A stretch of 64,000 bases of DNA from Culex pipiens pallens (GCF_016801865.2 NC_068937.1:8884207-8948206), one strand, 5' to 3'; numbered from the stretch's first letter, positions 1 through 12,250 are shown. Translations and numbers: made by a program. Notes: generated by a model not told the origin, from the letters alone.

Positions 1-620
1 AAACTTTTTTGGTGCCTTCGGTATGCCTAAAGAAGCCATTTTGCATCATTAGTTTGTCCATATAATTTTCCATGCAAATTTGGCAGCTATCCATACAAAA
101 ATGATGTATGAAAATTCAAAAATCTGTATCTTCTGAAGGAATTTTTTGATCGATTTGGTGTCTTCGGCAAAGTTGTAGGTATGGATAAGGACTACACATA
201 TTTTTGGTTTTTTCCATACAATTCTATATAATTGTTCGGACTGATCATACAAAATGGGTACGGAAATTTATGAAAATCTGTACCTTGAGATACCATTTTC
301 TGATCAATTTGGTGTTTTCGGCAATGTGGTTGATTATAATTAGGACTATTCTGAAAAAAATAGACTTTAAATAAGAATTTTCCAGTTCTGTATTTAAATT
401 TTTTTCACTTAAAGTTGGATTCCCCAAACACGATTTTCAAAAATGGTGCAAAATCAGAATATGATTTTTTTTAAAGTACCGAAAAAATGGTCCCACAAAT
501 TTGTAAAATTTATCAACTTTGCAATCAAAAATTACTTTACCGATTTTTTTTTTCAAAGTGCACCGTTTTGAAGTTATAGTCACTTCTAGGTTATAATTTT
601 CAGAAATTTTAACAATTTAT
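1..620 (-). repeat. Arm of a dispersed inverted-repeat element family, terminal module first
   Basis: Positions 1-190 are the reverse complement of 17283-17465. They carry the family's hallmark module CTTCGGCAAAGTTGTAGGTA (near 165-184), the terminal segment with the 'tccatacaaaaatg' stretch, and a second, decayed module at 305-330. Positions 500-600 resemble the inner arm of the big palindrome at 36.2 kb (the 'ttgcaatc-aaaa-ttactttac' and 'gttttgaagttatag' stretches). This is therefore one truncated arm of the family, interrupted near 630 by another repeat. The small open frames here are non-coding noise. Confidence 0.75.
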
Positions 621-633
621 TTCAGTTTTAACA

Positions 634-1500
634 ATATGGGTATCAAACGATCGGGATTTTTTCATATACCTATTTCGAATGTAATAAAAACATATTTTGA
701 ATACACTCAAAATTTTCATAAAACTACGTATTTTCGAAAAAAAATACTCAAAATTTCAGTGTTAACAATATGGGTATCAAACGATCAGGATTGTTTCATA
801 CATTTCGTATGTAATAGCAACATTTTTTGGAAATACTAAAATTTTTCACAGAACCACGTATTTTCGAAAAAATACTCAAAATTTCCGTTTTGATAATATG
901 GGTATCAAATGACAGGGGTTTTTTTTCATACATTTAGAATGTAATAACAAAATTTTTGAAAATACTCAAAATTTTCACAAAACTACGCATTTTCGAAAAA
1001 AAACTCAAAATTAATGTTTTTACAAAGTAGGTATCAAATGATCGGGATTTTTTCACACATTTCAAAATTTATAACGCAAATATGTGATAATATTAAAATT
1101 TTCATAAATCTACGTATTTTCGAAAAAATACTCAATTATCTTTGAGTATTTTCGAAAAATGTTATTTTAATCGAAATGTATGAAAAATCCCAATCGATTG
1201 ATACCCATATTCTAAAAACGAAAATTTTTAGTATTTTTTTCAAAAATATGTAGTTTTGTGATTTTTTTTAGTATTTTCAAAATATGTGCTTATTACATTC
1301 GAAATGTATGAAAAAATCCCGATCGTTTGATACCCATATTGTAAAAACTGAAATATTGAGTTTTTTTTCAAAAATACGTAGTTTTGTGAAAATTTTGAGT
1401 GTTTTCTAAAAAAAATTATTTAACATTTGAAATGTATAAAAAAAATTCTAAGCAATTAATACCCATATTGCAACAACAATAATTTTGAGTATTTTTTTTC
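634..1500. repeat. Foldback-like element of four direct and about three inverted ~130-bp units
   Basis: Units starting at about 634, 767, 894 and 1021 each begin with a version of CAATATGGGTATCAAACGAT, continue with TTTTTTCATACATTTCGAAT and end with TACGTATTTTCGAAAAAA. From about 1139 the same unit runs in reverse (GATACCCATATT at about 1200, 1330 and 1450). The symmetry point is near 1139. This is the layout of a foldback element or of a tandem array that was inverted. Decayed relatives occur around 5640-6000. Confidence 0.7.
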
Positions 1501-1800
1501 GAGAAACATTGCATTTTCAAAATACAGGAAAAATACTTTTTTTTGTGAAAACTTTCATGAAATTATAATTTTAATGGATAGCTGACATCATCCCGATTCC
1601 AAAACACTATAATTTTTCGATGTTTGCATGATTTTTCATACGATTATAGCCAATATCTCCCATATAGCCAAAATCCCATAAGCTCTGTACTTCAGTTATG
1701 CACTGGACCGTGCATAACCGAGGCAGCTGAACGAATCAAAACCGGGGCAGTGCAAAACCGGGGCATGACTGTAATTGCCCGAAAAATTTTTTTTTTCCTT

Positions 1801-1918
1801 GTACCGTCATCATGGGTGACACTGGATCTGAGGGGTGAGATTGGGTCATTTCAAAAGTGCTGAAATTTTTATGACCCAATATTACCCTCTGACCCAATGT
1901 CACCTCTGATGACGGTAC
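1801..1918. mobile_element. 118-bp palindromic MITE
   Basis: The left end GTACCGTCATCATGGGTGAC pairs with the right end GTCACCTCTGATGACGGTAC. Internal arms (TTGGGTCAT / ATGACCCAA) leave a short loop at about 1851-1870. A related decayed arm ('gacctaatgtcaccccagatgacg') lies near 12330. The size and full palindromic structure fit a miniature inverted-repeat element. No target duplication was confirmed. Confidence 0.7.
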
Positions 1919-1924
1919 CTATTT

Positions 1925-3130
1925 TTCCGAAAAGTCCTAATCATAATTTACAACTTTACCGAAGACACCAAATCGATTCAAAAATTTTATCTCACGTTAC
2001 AGAATTTTATACATTTACATACACATTTTGTATGACCAGTTTTTAATGTTAAACCGAATTTGCAATAAAAAAAAACTTCGTTGATTTTTTGATAAAAAAT
2101 ACAAGACTTTTTTAAAAAGTGTTCATGATTGTCCATTCCTAAAAATGTTTTGTTCAGCAATTATCAAAAAAAATGCATAAGAAACAATGAAGGTTGGACC
2201 TCTGGGTGCTGAAATACAGTGGATTAATGAAAAAGAAACATGAAAATTGATGTTTTTTAAATCTCATCAAAACAGCATTTTTTTTCTAGTACCAATATTT
2301 CAGAAACTAGGGGTACTATTTTCAATGTTAAAAACGAAAACATTTGTAAAATTTTCTGATTTCTTCGAAAAAAATAGTTTTAAAATTTTGCTGTGGACTC
2401 TAACATTTAAAAAATTGGTGTAATATTGAATATTTGACCTTTTTGAAATGTTAGGCTTGATGCTAAAGTTATAAAAACTTTTTTCAACATTGAATATAGG
2501 TCAATTTGTTGCTGAGATTATGGCATTGATAACTTGGAAATGATTAAATGAGACTAAAAAATCGAAGACATTCTTGTTTCCTTTTTTCCGCTGTATTTTA
2601 GAAATCAGAAGTCAAATCTTCAATATCTCGTAAGCAATCTTTCTGGATTTTTTCGAAAAAAATATTTTCGGGTTTGGACAATCATGGACCCTAAGTAAAA
2701 AAAAAGAAAAATGGGAAGCTTTCAGTTGAAATTAAACTTTAAGTGGCTATATCTTGAAAACAATGACTATATCAAAAAATCATTGAAGTACCTTCGATTG
2801 CAAATTAGATTTTACATTGAAAACTGAAGTCAGAAAAATTATATTTTCTCCAAAAAACACAATTAACATAAATCATAACTCGGTGGTCACATTTTTGTCC
2901 ATGCTCTGTGTCTCAAAAGTTGCGGTGTTTTGTCCCATAAAACATATAGAAAATGGAAAATCCAAAAGTATTGATTTTGGGAAATTGAATTTTTGTGCAA
3001 AAAAAATTAAGATCTCAAAAAAAAAATCAATGTACCTATTTTTTTTCTGAAAGTCCCCAGCAATACTTACAACTTTGCCGAGGACACCAAATCGATCAGA
3101 AAATTCTTTCAAGAGTTACATATTTTCGAA
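1925..3130. repeat. Old, diverged copy of the long inverted-repeat family
   Basis: The left half (2030-2420) and right half (2440-3050) are imperfect inverted versions of each other. They match the arms of the younger palindrome at 36.0-37.3 kb: 'ttggacctctgggtgctgaaa', 'aaagttgcggtgttttgtccc', and 'cgattgcaaatt'. Terminal modules with the 'gccgaagacaccaaatcgat' signature sit at about 1960-1980 and 3078-3100. Divergence is high, so this is an ancient insertion. Confidence 0.65.
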
Positions 3131-4900
3131 TATTTACGTATGATAATTTTGTTGTTAAATGGTGCAGTAAGATATGTTACAGACATGACCAGCATGGCAA
3201 AGAATATTGAAAAAAATCTAAACAAAAAGAGCTGTGACCAACTCTGTCAAAATGACAATTTTCGTGTATAATCGTTATCATCGGAACATCTCTGAGGGCA
3301 CCGGTCAATTTACGAAAAATTTCCAAATTCATTGAAAAATGCTGCGTTTTATTTGAAAGGCGCCAATTTCTGAATTTTTGAAAATACTGAATTTTCAAGT
3401 TTCCTATAATTTCGCAAAAATAATTATTGTAGCAACAATTTTCAAACTCAACCTGATTTTCCTTCCCTAACCCGTTCACCTTCAACGCGGCTGGACCATC
3501 GATGTGGACAGGGTTCAATCCAAGGTCCAAGAGTTTGAAATCCTTCCATGAAATCGTGTCTGCGAGTGTTGTATGTACTCCCACCACGCACCCCCACAAA
3601 CCCTGCAATCCGCTGGCAAAAAGTCCTCTGCCCAGAGAGCAAAACCCCGGGAGCATGCGAGCATAAGCATCAACATTAAAATCACCACCACCACCACACA
3701 CACTCTTCCGAAGGAAGGCAGGGTTGCTTCGAGGGGGAGGTAGGGTAAGCCGCCCTCTGTTGGGGCGATACATGATTATGTATAAATAAATAACCCTTCG
3801 CTTCTTCCGCCTGGATTGCATCATCCCAGGACGTCCACGGAGTGCTGAGAGAACCAGCTGAGCGGCTCTCCCGAAGTTTGGGGGTGTCGGGGCGGAGAAC
3901 CATGTTGTTGGGTGGCCACGCCGCCACCACCTTCACCGGTTTGGTCCACCGGTGGTTCGCCCGGGTTTCGGATCCCCGATGCGTTTTCCCAACAAAACTT
4001 TCAACTCTTGTTGTAATTATAGCACGAACCCCCCCGGTTCGGGGGCGGCTTGTGCGGGGTTTGGGTCTTGGGAAGGTAGTGGTTCCGTGTGCGTACGGTG
4101 AGGTGAGAGTATATGGTTCCGTCCGGAATGCTGCTGGATTTTCCCAACCCGACCAGGCCAACAAAACCATAAAAGCGATTTTAGTCTAACACTGCGCTTC
4201 GTTGACTTTGGAAGCAGGACGGCCAACCTGGCTTACCAACTTCCTAGCCTGTGGAATCCGCCTTCGAGAGTAGTGATTGAGGTAGAGTTTGTGGGTCATT
4301 TGAGACTCAACGAAGAGGTTGACCAAAAAACCAAAAAAAAATCGCGCGTGACCCCACACCACTCTACCCCTTAACAAAAAAAGCAAAATAATAGAGTCAC
4401 CCTCCTTAATAGAGTAAAGTGGTCGGTTGTTGTTTTTTGGCGGTGTCCCTCCCCCGGCGGTGGTCGCGGTTCGTTCTGGCTCCAAACTCCCCGGTTGGTG
4501 GTGGCGGCGGTTGAGGAAAAAAACCCGAGAAGAGTGTGACGCCCTCTGGTGAACTGGCCACGGCCCTGTGGCCACGCGCTGGGCTGCCGAGTTTTTTTCC
4601 CAGTGTTTCCAGTTTTGCCAAATTTTGGTTTGGTGGTGAATGAGGTGGTGGTGGAATCCAGGAGGCTTCACACAATTCGATTGGGGCTGGTGATGATGGT
4701 GATGAAAAGGGGAAAACAAAAAATAAAGTGCGCGCCAAAAACGGTTGGACATCATCAACACACACACGGTTGATGGAAAGGGAACGGAGCTAAAAAAAAA
4801 ACTGGGGGCATGAAAAGTGAGACTGGAAATTCGCAGTGCACCCAGAACCGACGGAATTTGGGTGGTGAAAGTGTGTGGGTTCGAGAGTGATCGTCCTAGA
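3131..4900 (+). other. Unique GC-rich block, possible regulatory DNA or non-coding exon
   Basis: After an unremarkable AT-rich stretch to about 3450, GC content rises sharply and repeats stop. The block has CCACCA/GGTGG trinucleotide runs, CA runs and a possible splice donor GAG|GTGAGAGT at 4103 on +. Open frames of 215 and 260 codons on the minus strand cross it. Their predicted products are low-complexity (His, Pro, Phe runs), and competing frames are open too, so I do not call a gene. It could be an untranslated exon, promoter or enhancer. Confidence 0.35.
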
Positions 4901-4969
4901 AGGGATGGGAAGTAATCAATGTATAAGGAACAGGAAATGGCATTTAAAAAAAAGATAAATGAAGACATT

Positions 4970-6130
4970 TACTTGAAGATCTGTGTTCTTTAATATCAAA
5001 TACATTATTACTGTTTATCTTAATTTTAAAAATCGACGGGGAGTTTAAAAATCTGCACTAGACTGAACATATCAAAAAAGAATTAAAATGTACAATGTTC
5101 TATTCAAAACAAACATAAAACGTTTGTTTTCTAAAATATTCATAAAATTTGATTCTCTTTAAAGTGATTGCAATGATCTTTTTTCAGCAATTCATTACAA
5201 TAATTTTTTTTTTGCAATAAACATTTTTTATGTCAAGTCGTTAAAAAAAACTATTTTGGAACAATTGCTCTGTGCTTTAAATGCGATTTCTAACCTCAAA
5301 TGCAAAAAAATATTGACCAAATGCCATTGATTCGGAGAGGATTTTTTCATAGACAAAATCTCTTTTCTCCAGTTATGATCTGAAGATAGAATGGAATTTT
5401 GATCAATTGATTTATTTTTCACCATTTAACGCTTCTTTTATATATATTTTTTTCAACTCGATAAAATGTTCTCGTATGAATAAAAATATAAATAAAAATA
5501 TAATAAACAAAATTCCTTTTTTTTTTAATTCAAAAAAAAATTGCAATATGGATGTCACGAATCGAAATTTTGTATGCATTTTCCCTTCATGAGAGTTGTT
5601 TTTGTAAGATACTAAAAAAAATCAGTGAAACGTATTCCGAAAGTACTCAAAATTTCATTCTTCGCAGTGTAGGAATGAAACGATTTTTGATACAATTTTT
5701 TTAATTTAAAATTTTAAATTAAAATACAATATTTCCCAAATGTGCTTTTTACCAAAAATATTCTATATTTACGTGCAAAAGATGCTTAATTTTGCTTCGT
5801 TTTTATATTGCATATTGCAAATTATAAAAATGTGAGTATTTTTGAAAAAAAATTTTTTTGTGAAAAAATAGTATTTTACAAAAAATATAATATTACAGTT
5901 TTTAAATAATAATAAAACTAATTTTCACAAAATACCGTTTTTTGAATATACTAAAATTATCATAATTAACAATTGGGGTATCCAATGGAGCGATATTTTA
6001 AATGCGTTTTTAATTTATTATGAATACTATGCTAAATGTGCTAAATTTTGATTTTATTTTTATTTTTTTTTGCTTCTAAGATTTCTCAAGGAAAATCAAA
6101 TGATTAAAAATTGTAAAACTCTTTAAAGTT
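4970..6130. other. AT-rich stretch, nothing recognised except decayed repeat
   Basis: Very AT-rich sequence with homopolymer runs. Around 5640-6000 there are weak echoes of the 634-1500 unit ('gggtatccaatggagcgatatttt', 'aaaatactcaaaattt'-like text). No coding or RNA feature was supported. Confidence 0.5.
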
Positions 6131-6159
6131 CTATTCAACCTTTATTTTTTAATTAATAA

Positions 6160-6530
6160 GGCCGTTGCAAATATTACTTGAAGTTTATGGACTTCAAATC
6201 TGACCAAAGCCGAACGAGGGGGGGGGGGGTGTGGGAGGGAGTTCTGCATGAAAATAAAAAAAAAGGTATGAAAATTTAAATTACATGCCATTATTTCAAC
6301 ATTTAAATGCAAAAAGTGTTCGAAAATGCATTATACACCTGTTCAGTTGTTTTGCTATCATTAGTTTCCAAGAGATCTAAGTATTGACGAAAATTTTATT
6401 TCTTGCGAATAAAAAGTTTTAGCAATGCTGTATGTTGGAATTTCATACAAATTCATAACATTGTCAAACAAACCCAAACATGCTAAATATGATTATGTTA
6501 ACTTTGAAAAATATTTGCATCGGCCTAATA
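6160..6530. repeat. Copy of the poly-G 'AAGGCYGRTRCAAAT' element family
   Basis: The sequence starts with AAGGCCGTTGCAAATATTAC and contains an 11-G run at about 6219-6230. It continues with text shared with 46140-46330 and 19.0-19.9 kb ('aaaatgcattatacacctgttcagttgttttg'). The opposite end is indistinct near 6525 ('cggcctaatatt'). Confidence 0.55.
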
Positions 6531-6840
6531 TTGAATATTTTTCAACTACGTAGTAAAAAACATGCTAATATCATTTTTCAGAATGTTGACAGATATTCTG
6601 TCAAAAAAAGTAATTTCGCCTCTGAACAAGTTTTATTTTACATGTTTCATGTGCAATTATTGCATAGATATCACGGTGATTGAGTAAAAATTACATCAAA
6701 AAGATGTAACATTCAGCTTTTATTTTATTTTTTCTAAATTCAGCTTTTATTTAATTACTTATTTTTTTGAGTAAAACAAATAAAAAAAGGAAAATCAATA
6801 TTTAAAGTATTTTGATTATTCTAGTTAAGTTTTCAAATAC

Positions 6841-7558
6841 ACAGTAGAAATTGTGTAAATGGAACACCCGATTCAAGTGGTAGAAATGACAGTTCTCCTA
6901 TAAGAAAAACATTGCCGAAAAAGCAAAAACTGCTCGAATGGAAGTTCTCCGTTTGGAGTGTGTAAAATTGAATGGATTTTTTACCTCATTTATGATTAAA
7001 TGTAGAACGAATATTACCTCATTTATGATTAAACTTTACCCCGACTTAAACTGAACAAGTTGTATTACAACGAAAAAGTGTCAAATTACCACATTTTCAG
7101 GGATAAAATTACACTTTTTTCTGGCATAAGAATGTACTCATTCACAGATGGAATATTACAATGATTGTTTTTACTGATTGGATTAAAAAGATTCTATTGA
7201 AAAAAAAATCTTATCCAAGATTCTCTTTTTCATCTCAATGTCATTAGGAGAAGAATGCAAGATAATAAAAATTTCTTCTTTTTTAAATATTAAAAGCATT
7301 TTAAAACAAATGGTTAAAAAGTATTCAGATATATCAATATAGTTATAGAAAAAAAATAATGGTAATATTACATCTGGAAAGAGGTACATAATTTATGTCA
7401 GAAAAAAAAATATTTTTTGTCTAAAAATGTGGAATTTTACCACTTTTCTGGTGTAATACCATTTTTTCAGTCGGAACTCAGGTAAAATTACATCATAAAA
7501 GAGGTAATATTCAATCTACCAAAATTGCACCTTCAAAATTAACACAATTTTTTACTAT
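6841..7558. mobile_element. MITE-like element with ACACAGTA ends (long version)
   Basis: The left end ACACAGTAGAAATTGTGTAA and the right end (reverse complement of 'ttaacacaattttttact') pair as terminal inverted repeats. Internal text with 'aaaattacac-ttttt-ctggcataa' and 'aatattacaatga' is shared with the 215-bp copy at 11467 and the 235-bp copy at 57359. The extra length suggests an internal insertion or a tandem partial copy. Confidence 0.55.
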
Positions 7559-8289
7559 TTAAATAAAAAAATGAGAATATTTTTTTCCTCTGCTTTTAAT
7601 ATTTCTCAAAAAAAAAAACATGAAATGAAGTTTGCAGTGGCTGAACGATAATAATTGTTTACAAATGACAGTTGATAGTTTTTCTAAGCAAGATTTGTAG
7701 GTGTTTCAAAAAATAAAAGTAATTGTCATTAAACATATGAAACATAGAAAATACTTCAAAACAAATTGTGTACCATTGCTTTAACCTGGCTTGAATGCAT
7801 TTTTTCTTTTTTTCCTAGAATTTTTTTACATTTAAAATCTATCTGAAACAATTTGAATTTTAAATATGAATTATTTTATTTTGTACCACAATCAGAAACC
7901 AATTCAGAAAAGATTTGTTTTCTTGATGCGTGATTTTTCTATTTGCTTAATTAATTTTACAAGATTATTAATTTTACGGTTGATAAGATAATATAAAATA
8001 AATTTCGACTACTGCGACGAAATTTGAGTCAAATTTGAAAGTTAATATTAAATCTCCTTCATTTTAGCCACCAATTTGCATTTAAAATTTCCAAATAACT
8101 TAACGGATTTCGAGGGTCATATTTGAGCTCAACCACAAAAAAAAACAACTTTTTGTTGTCATTCGATTTTTTGAAGATTGGATAATCCCAATGGCATCGT
8201 TTAAGAAAATATTAAAAATGTTTTTTAAACCAGATTGATGGAGTAAACTCCTAATTTGTTTTTTTTTTTTGAATGCTCTAGTAATGAAA
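7559..8289. other. AT-rich stretch without recognised feature
   Basis: No open frame of coding character, no tRNA-like boxes and no clear repeat homology inside this window. The sequence is AT-rich with short homopolymers. Confidence 0.5.
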
Positions 8290-8565
8290 CCTGACTATTT
8301 AAGGCTCTGGAAGGCATCATTCCGATCGGCCATTTGGCGGCCATGTTTGTTTTAGAAAAAAAACATTAAAATCTTGATACAGGAGTTTTCAATCAAAAAA
8401 TGGGTTTCTTTGTGTTGTTTGTAGAAGCATTTTACATATGGTGATTATTTTTTCATTTCAATTTACAATTTCAGGACCATGTATTCAGAACCATCATTGG
8501 CAGTCATTGCCCCAAAAGTGATGGACACCTTCTACCACCTTAATTTTCAAGCTTTTCTGTACGAA
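8290..8565 (-). repeat. Dispersed repeat, inverted relative to 14532-14790
   Basis: Reverse-complement similarity to 14532-14790 runs through 'ccttttaaatagtcagg'-type text, GATCGGCCATTTGGCGGCCA (8323-8345), 'gggtttctttgtgttgtttgtag' and 'accatcattggcagtcattg'. It ends with 'ctaccaccttaa', which matches the target sequence of the retroposon at 13679. The family is otherwise unidentified. Confidence 0.6.
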
Positions 8566-9432
8566 TTTTATTCCCTATTAAAAGAAAAATAACAAAATTG
8601 GCACGCAGTGACAAAAATGTCAAGTGTTGAACACATTCCCACTCTTCTCCCCCCGCAGGAACCTTCCCACAAACGAACAATTATAAAAAAGGAGTGAAAA
8701 CGACCCGAAAAAAAAAAATACTCACAACAGCAACAAGAGCAAAACACTTGTGAAAACATATTTATTTGTGTGATTTGATACCCTCACCGCACACACACGC
8801 ACGCACGCACTCGCTCACGTGGACACCGCAGAGTGGCGGCCAGCGGTCGGTCAACGACGACGGTTCAATTCCCGAAGGGGGTGCTCCCCCGAAAAAAAAG
8901 TTGCGCTCTCACACAGAGACCCCACGGGTGACGAGTGATTCGACAACAATCCCGAAAAAACAACAACAACAGTGAAAAAGTGCAATTGTCGCGGCCATTT
9001 TTTTTCGTTGTTTGCTGGTTTGGTCGCGGAAAGTGTTGTCGTCGGTGTGACACGTGGCCACGGCGGAACACGGCCGCGGAAACCTCGACACGCAGAGGTC
9101 ACACACACATACGGCCGGTTGGGTTTGTGGGCGTCTCGCGCACTGAGTAGGCGACGACGAACGGGTGAGAACAAAAGAAGAAAGGAGGAGGCAAAAAAAA
9201 ACCAACACGACGAAACCGCAGTCGAATCGTCGTCGTCGGCCGGATGTTGGACCAATGTGTGTGAGACCAATCAACAGCGGCGTTGACGCGGACGTGTGAA
9301 AAACGTCAAACGACGCAACAACAACAAAAACAAGTGACGAGTGAGTGATCTAGTAGGCAGCGCAGCGCGCTGCTGGTGAGCTGTCAAAAAAAGCGAGTTA
9401 AATTTTTCCTGGGAACAACAAAAAGCCGAAAA
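8566..9432 (+). other. Candidate 5' untranslated first exon with splice donor
   Basis: GC content rises abruptly. The sequence is rich in CGACGA, CAACAA, 'gtgaaaaagtgcaattg' and CA runs, a texture typical of long insect 5' UTRs. It ends in a consensus donor, CCGAAAA|GTAAGTGG, with GTAAGT at 9433-9438. No long ATG-initiated frame on + is convincing, which fits untranslated sequence. The transcription start is not determined. Two similar blocks on the same strand end in donors at 21220 and 48990. Alternatives are a conserved enhancer or a non-coding RNA exon. Confidence 0.4.
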
Positions 9433-10121
9433 GTAAGTGGAAAATGATAACATTTTTTGCTCTCAATTTGTTATTTGGCGACTTTTTTCGCGTTTTTTGT
9501 CGTTGAATTCTTGTTAATTGAGTAGCGGAGTCAGTTAAATCTGTTTTTGACCACCGCGCGCGCGGTGCACACATACAAACGAAGGCGCGCACACACAGAC
9601 ACACATTTGGTAGGCCACCAATCGGTGATGGTTGAAATCAGAGGTTTTGGTGGGTAACATTTTTTTTTCTCTCTGCGTGGTAGAGTAGTGTAGTGGGGAG
9701 GACGACATTTTTTGCCGATGGTCAACCAGAATGGTTTGTGATGATTAAAAGGATTTTGGGGTTGAGCGAGAGGTGGGGGATTGAAAGGGAGGTTTTGTCT
9801 TGAATTTTTGGGGTGGCACGACTGAGGTTTGGCGTTGAGTGTTTGGTGTTTTGGTTTTTGGGTTTCGAGGTAGGTGGAATTGATTGATTGATTGAGGCGA
9901 AAGTGGTAATGGTGTGCTTGATAAGGTAATTGACTCTCCGTTTTTCAATGAAGGGGTCATCGAAGAAGAGAATCATCAGTTAACAGAACGCAAAATGAAG
10001 ACTGGATAGAAAATATATTTTACATTGTTCATTCCTTTGGTAGAGAATCATGGCAGTGTCCAGCAAACAAAAACAAACAAAAGTCAAACACCCTTCAAAG
10101 CTTCGTTTCGCATGTTATGCC
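9433..10121 (+). other. Putative intron start, GT/CA-rich then GGTTTTGG-rich
   Basis: Downstream of the donor the sequence has CA/CG dinucleotide runs (9555-9605) and a purine/GT-biased stretch (9760-9960) without coding character. Open frames on the minus strand here are Pro/Thr/Ser-rich products of the skew. Nothing else was recognised. Confidence 0.35.
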
Positions 10122-11313
10122 TATTCTTTATGTAAACTAATGTCAAAAACATAAACAATGACTTTTAAATACCGCCGTTTGACATGCATGATTTATAAAA
10201 CCCGCCAAACAAATCGCAGCACACTGGGGGTTGCTGGGGGAAAAACGTAAAAGCCTTTGTCAAAAATTTTCTGTTTTCATTTGCAACGGTGGTGTTTTTT
10301 CGGGGTCCGGAGAAAACTGACCAAGTTATTCTAGGAATCCGAATCCCTAGTTCCATCAATTCATTTTACAGTGTTGAAACGTCCTTTAGTTGTCCTGGAT
10401 GTTAAACACGTGAAATAAAAAAAAATGTTTTTAAATATATTTATTTGTGTTGGTAAAATTCTCGGCACTCCTATGAAACGGAAAACGTAATGGCAATTCT
10501 GGTTGGGAGTTTGGGTTGCTGAAAAATGTTGAAGAAAGACCGTACGCCAGAAACAAAACTCTTGTTTGCTTCCTGTTATTCTTTTTCTGGAGTGAATGAT
10601 TGCAATGCAGCGGAAAGGGGGGATTTTAGAAGAAAGGAAGTTGCTATTTTGCTTATTGTCTTGATTTAAGCGAAAAATGAATGACGAAAAACAAAAATAA
10701 AAGTCCTTTAGACAAGCTAAGGAAAAGAAATAACACAGCTGTTTTCTTTGTTTATTTCATGTTGTATCCTTAACCTTTATTTATTTTATATTTAATAATT
10801 TTCTACGATCGAGATGTAAAAATATGGCTACACAAATTCGATACAATTTCGAATTTAATCACACTCTTCAACAACAAGATCCACCCCCTTGAAACATATT
10901 TATTTTCTTTGAAAATTTGTAAATTACACCTAAAAACAAATAACACATGATAAGTCTTCTGCTTCAGCTTCACATAAAACATTTTGACGAACATTACATT
11001 CATTTCCACTCCACGGTCTGCCGGAAGCGGTTGAGTGGATCACATAATTTTTCATCATCCGATCTGCATTCGGAATCGCAAAATCTTTTTTTTAGTTTTC
11101 TCCGGATAATCCGTCCTGATATAAAACCGGACTCCAAAAAACACCACCGTTGCAAATGAAAACAGAAAATTTTTGACAAGGACTTTTACGTTTTCCCCCC
11201 AGCAACCCCCAGTGTGCTGCGATTTGTTTGGCGGGTTTTATAAATCATGCATGTCAAACGGCGGTATTTAAAAGTCATTGTTTATGTGTTTGACATTACT
11301 TTACATAAAGAAT
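10122..11313. repeat. Inverted-repeat element with ~188-bp arms
   Basis: The left arm 10122-10310 and right arm 11127-11313 are near-identical in reverse: ATGCATGATTTATAAAACCC / GGGTTTTATAAATCATGCAT, and 'cgcagcacactgggggttgctg' with its complement. About 815 bp of unrelated AT-rich sequence separates them. This may be a foldback transposon with long terminal inverted repeats, or a capture of two inverted copies. No transposase reading frame lies between the arms. Confidence 0.7.
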
Positions 11314-11466
11314 GGCAAGCCATGAGAAAGTGAAATTATTGACAACCGGAAGAGAGATGTAAAGCAAAAAGACCGTCGAGTAAGAGATCCTTCAAGCAAG
11401 AGAAAAATATCAAGGAATGAAGAGAAACGAAGTATGCAGTTTGAAGGGACTGAAGATCCATCGGTA

Positions 11467-11681
11467 CACAGTAACAAATTGTGTAAATTTTGAAGGTGTT
11501 ATTTTGAAAGGTTAAATTTTACCTCTTTAATGAAGAATTTTTTATTCAGACTGAAAAAGTGGCATTACCCAGAAAAGTGATAAAATTACACATTTTTAAA
11601 AGTAAAATTTCACGTTTTTCCTGACATAAAAAATGCATCTATTTCGAGATGTAATATTACCATGATTTTTTTTTACTGTGT
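11467..11681. mobile_element. 215-bp MITE with ACACAGTA ends
   Basis: Ends ACACAGTAACAAATTGTGTA and (reverse complement) ACACAGTAAAAAAAAATCAT. The interior carries 'aaaattacac', 'cctgacataaaaaatgca' and 'gatgtaatattaccatga', shared with copies at 6841 and 57359. The size and non-coding interior fit a miniature element. Confidence 0.65.
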
Positions 11682-11840
11682 AGAAGTAGCAATATTGATA
11701 TCGAGTAGACCGACAACCAGAGAGTCGACTGTATTAGGTTATTTCAGCAATGCTTTTTTATTTTCTTCCTGAACTAAGTTTTAAATTACAAACAAACGCT
11801 ACTATTTTTAAGGAGTAAACTGTACGAATTTTTTTTTTTT

Positions 11841-12250
11841 GCAATTCCGTCGTGAAACTATTTACTTTTCCTGTCATTCTTGAACGACGAAATAGCCTAC
11901 TTTTCTGTACCAAAAATAACAAAATCGAATAGCAACACTTTTCAAAGTAAATGCTGAAAAGTTCTACTTTTCAGCACTCAAATGGATGGACTTTTCAGCA
12001 CTTTTTCGAAAAGTAACACTTCAATTTTTTTTTGATTTAAACGATTTATTGACAAAATACATGAAAAATTTACATAAAATTTCACTCAGTGCTTGTGTTT
12101 TTTGGAATTGCAAAAAATGTTGTATGGAACTGGTTGCAAAACTTGATTTTTTCAGCACTCTTTGTATTTATCCAACTCGGTGAACCTTGTTGGATAAATG
12201 TACAACTCGTGCTGAAAAAATCCTCTTTTTGCAACTTGTTGCATAAACTA
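11841..12250 (+). repeat. ~410-bp dispersed element, copy 1
   Basis: Begins GCAATTCCGTCGTGAAACTA and ends near GTTGCATAAACTACTATT. The reverse complement at 44509-44935 matches over its length, including 'tgaaaagttctacttttcagcactca', 'ttatccaac-ggtgaac-ttggataaat' and 'tttttgcaac-tgttgcataaact'. It contains small internal palindromes (gctgaaaagt / acttttcagc). Two copies in opposite orientation 32 kb apart indicate a mobile family with no visible coding capacity. Confidence 0.7.

Noticed and set aside
3177..3824. 215-codon minus-strand frame
   Set aside because: Spans the border between AT-rich repeat DNA and a GC-rich block. No family signature, and composition changes along it.
4186..4968. 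260-codon minus-strand frame in the GC-rich block
   Set aside because: Low-complexity composition (His, Pro, Phe and Asn runs), overlapping open frames, and no domain or splice-supported structure.
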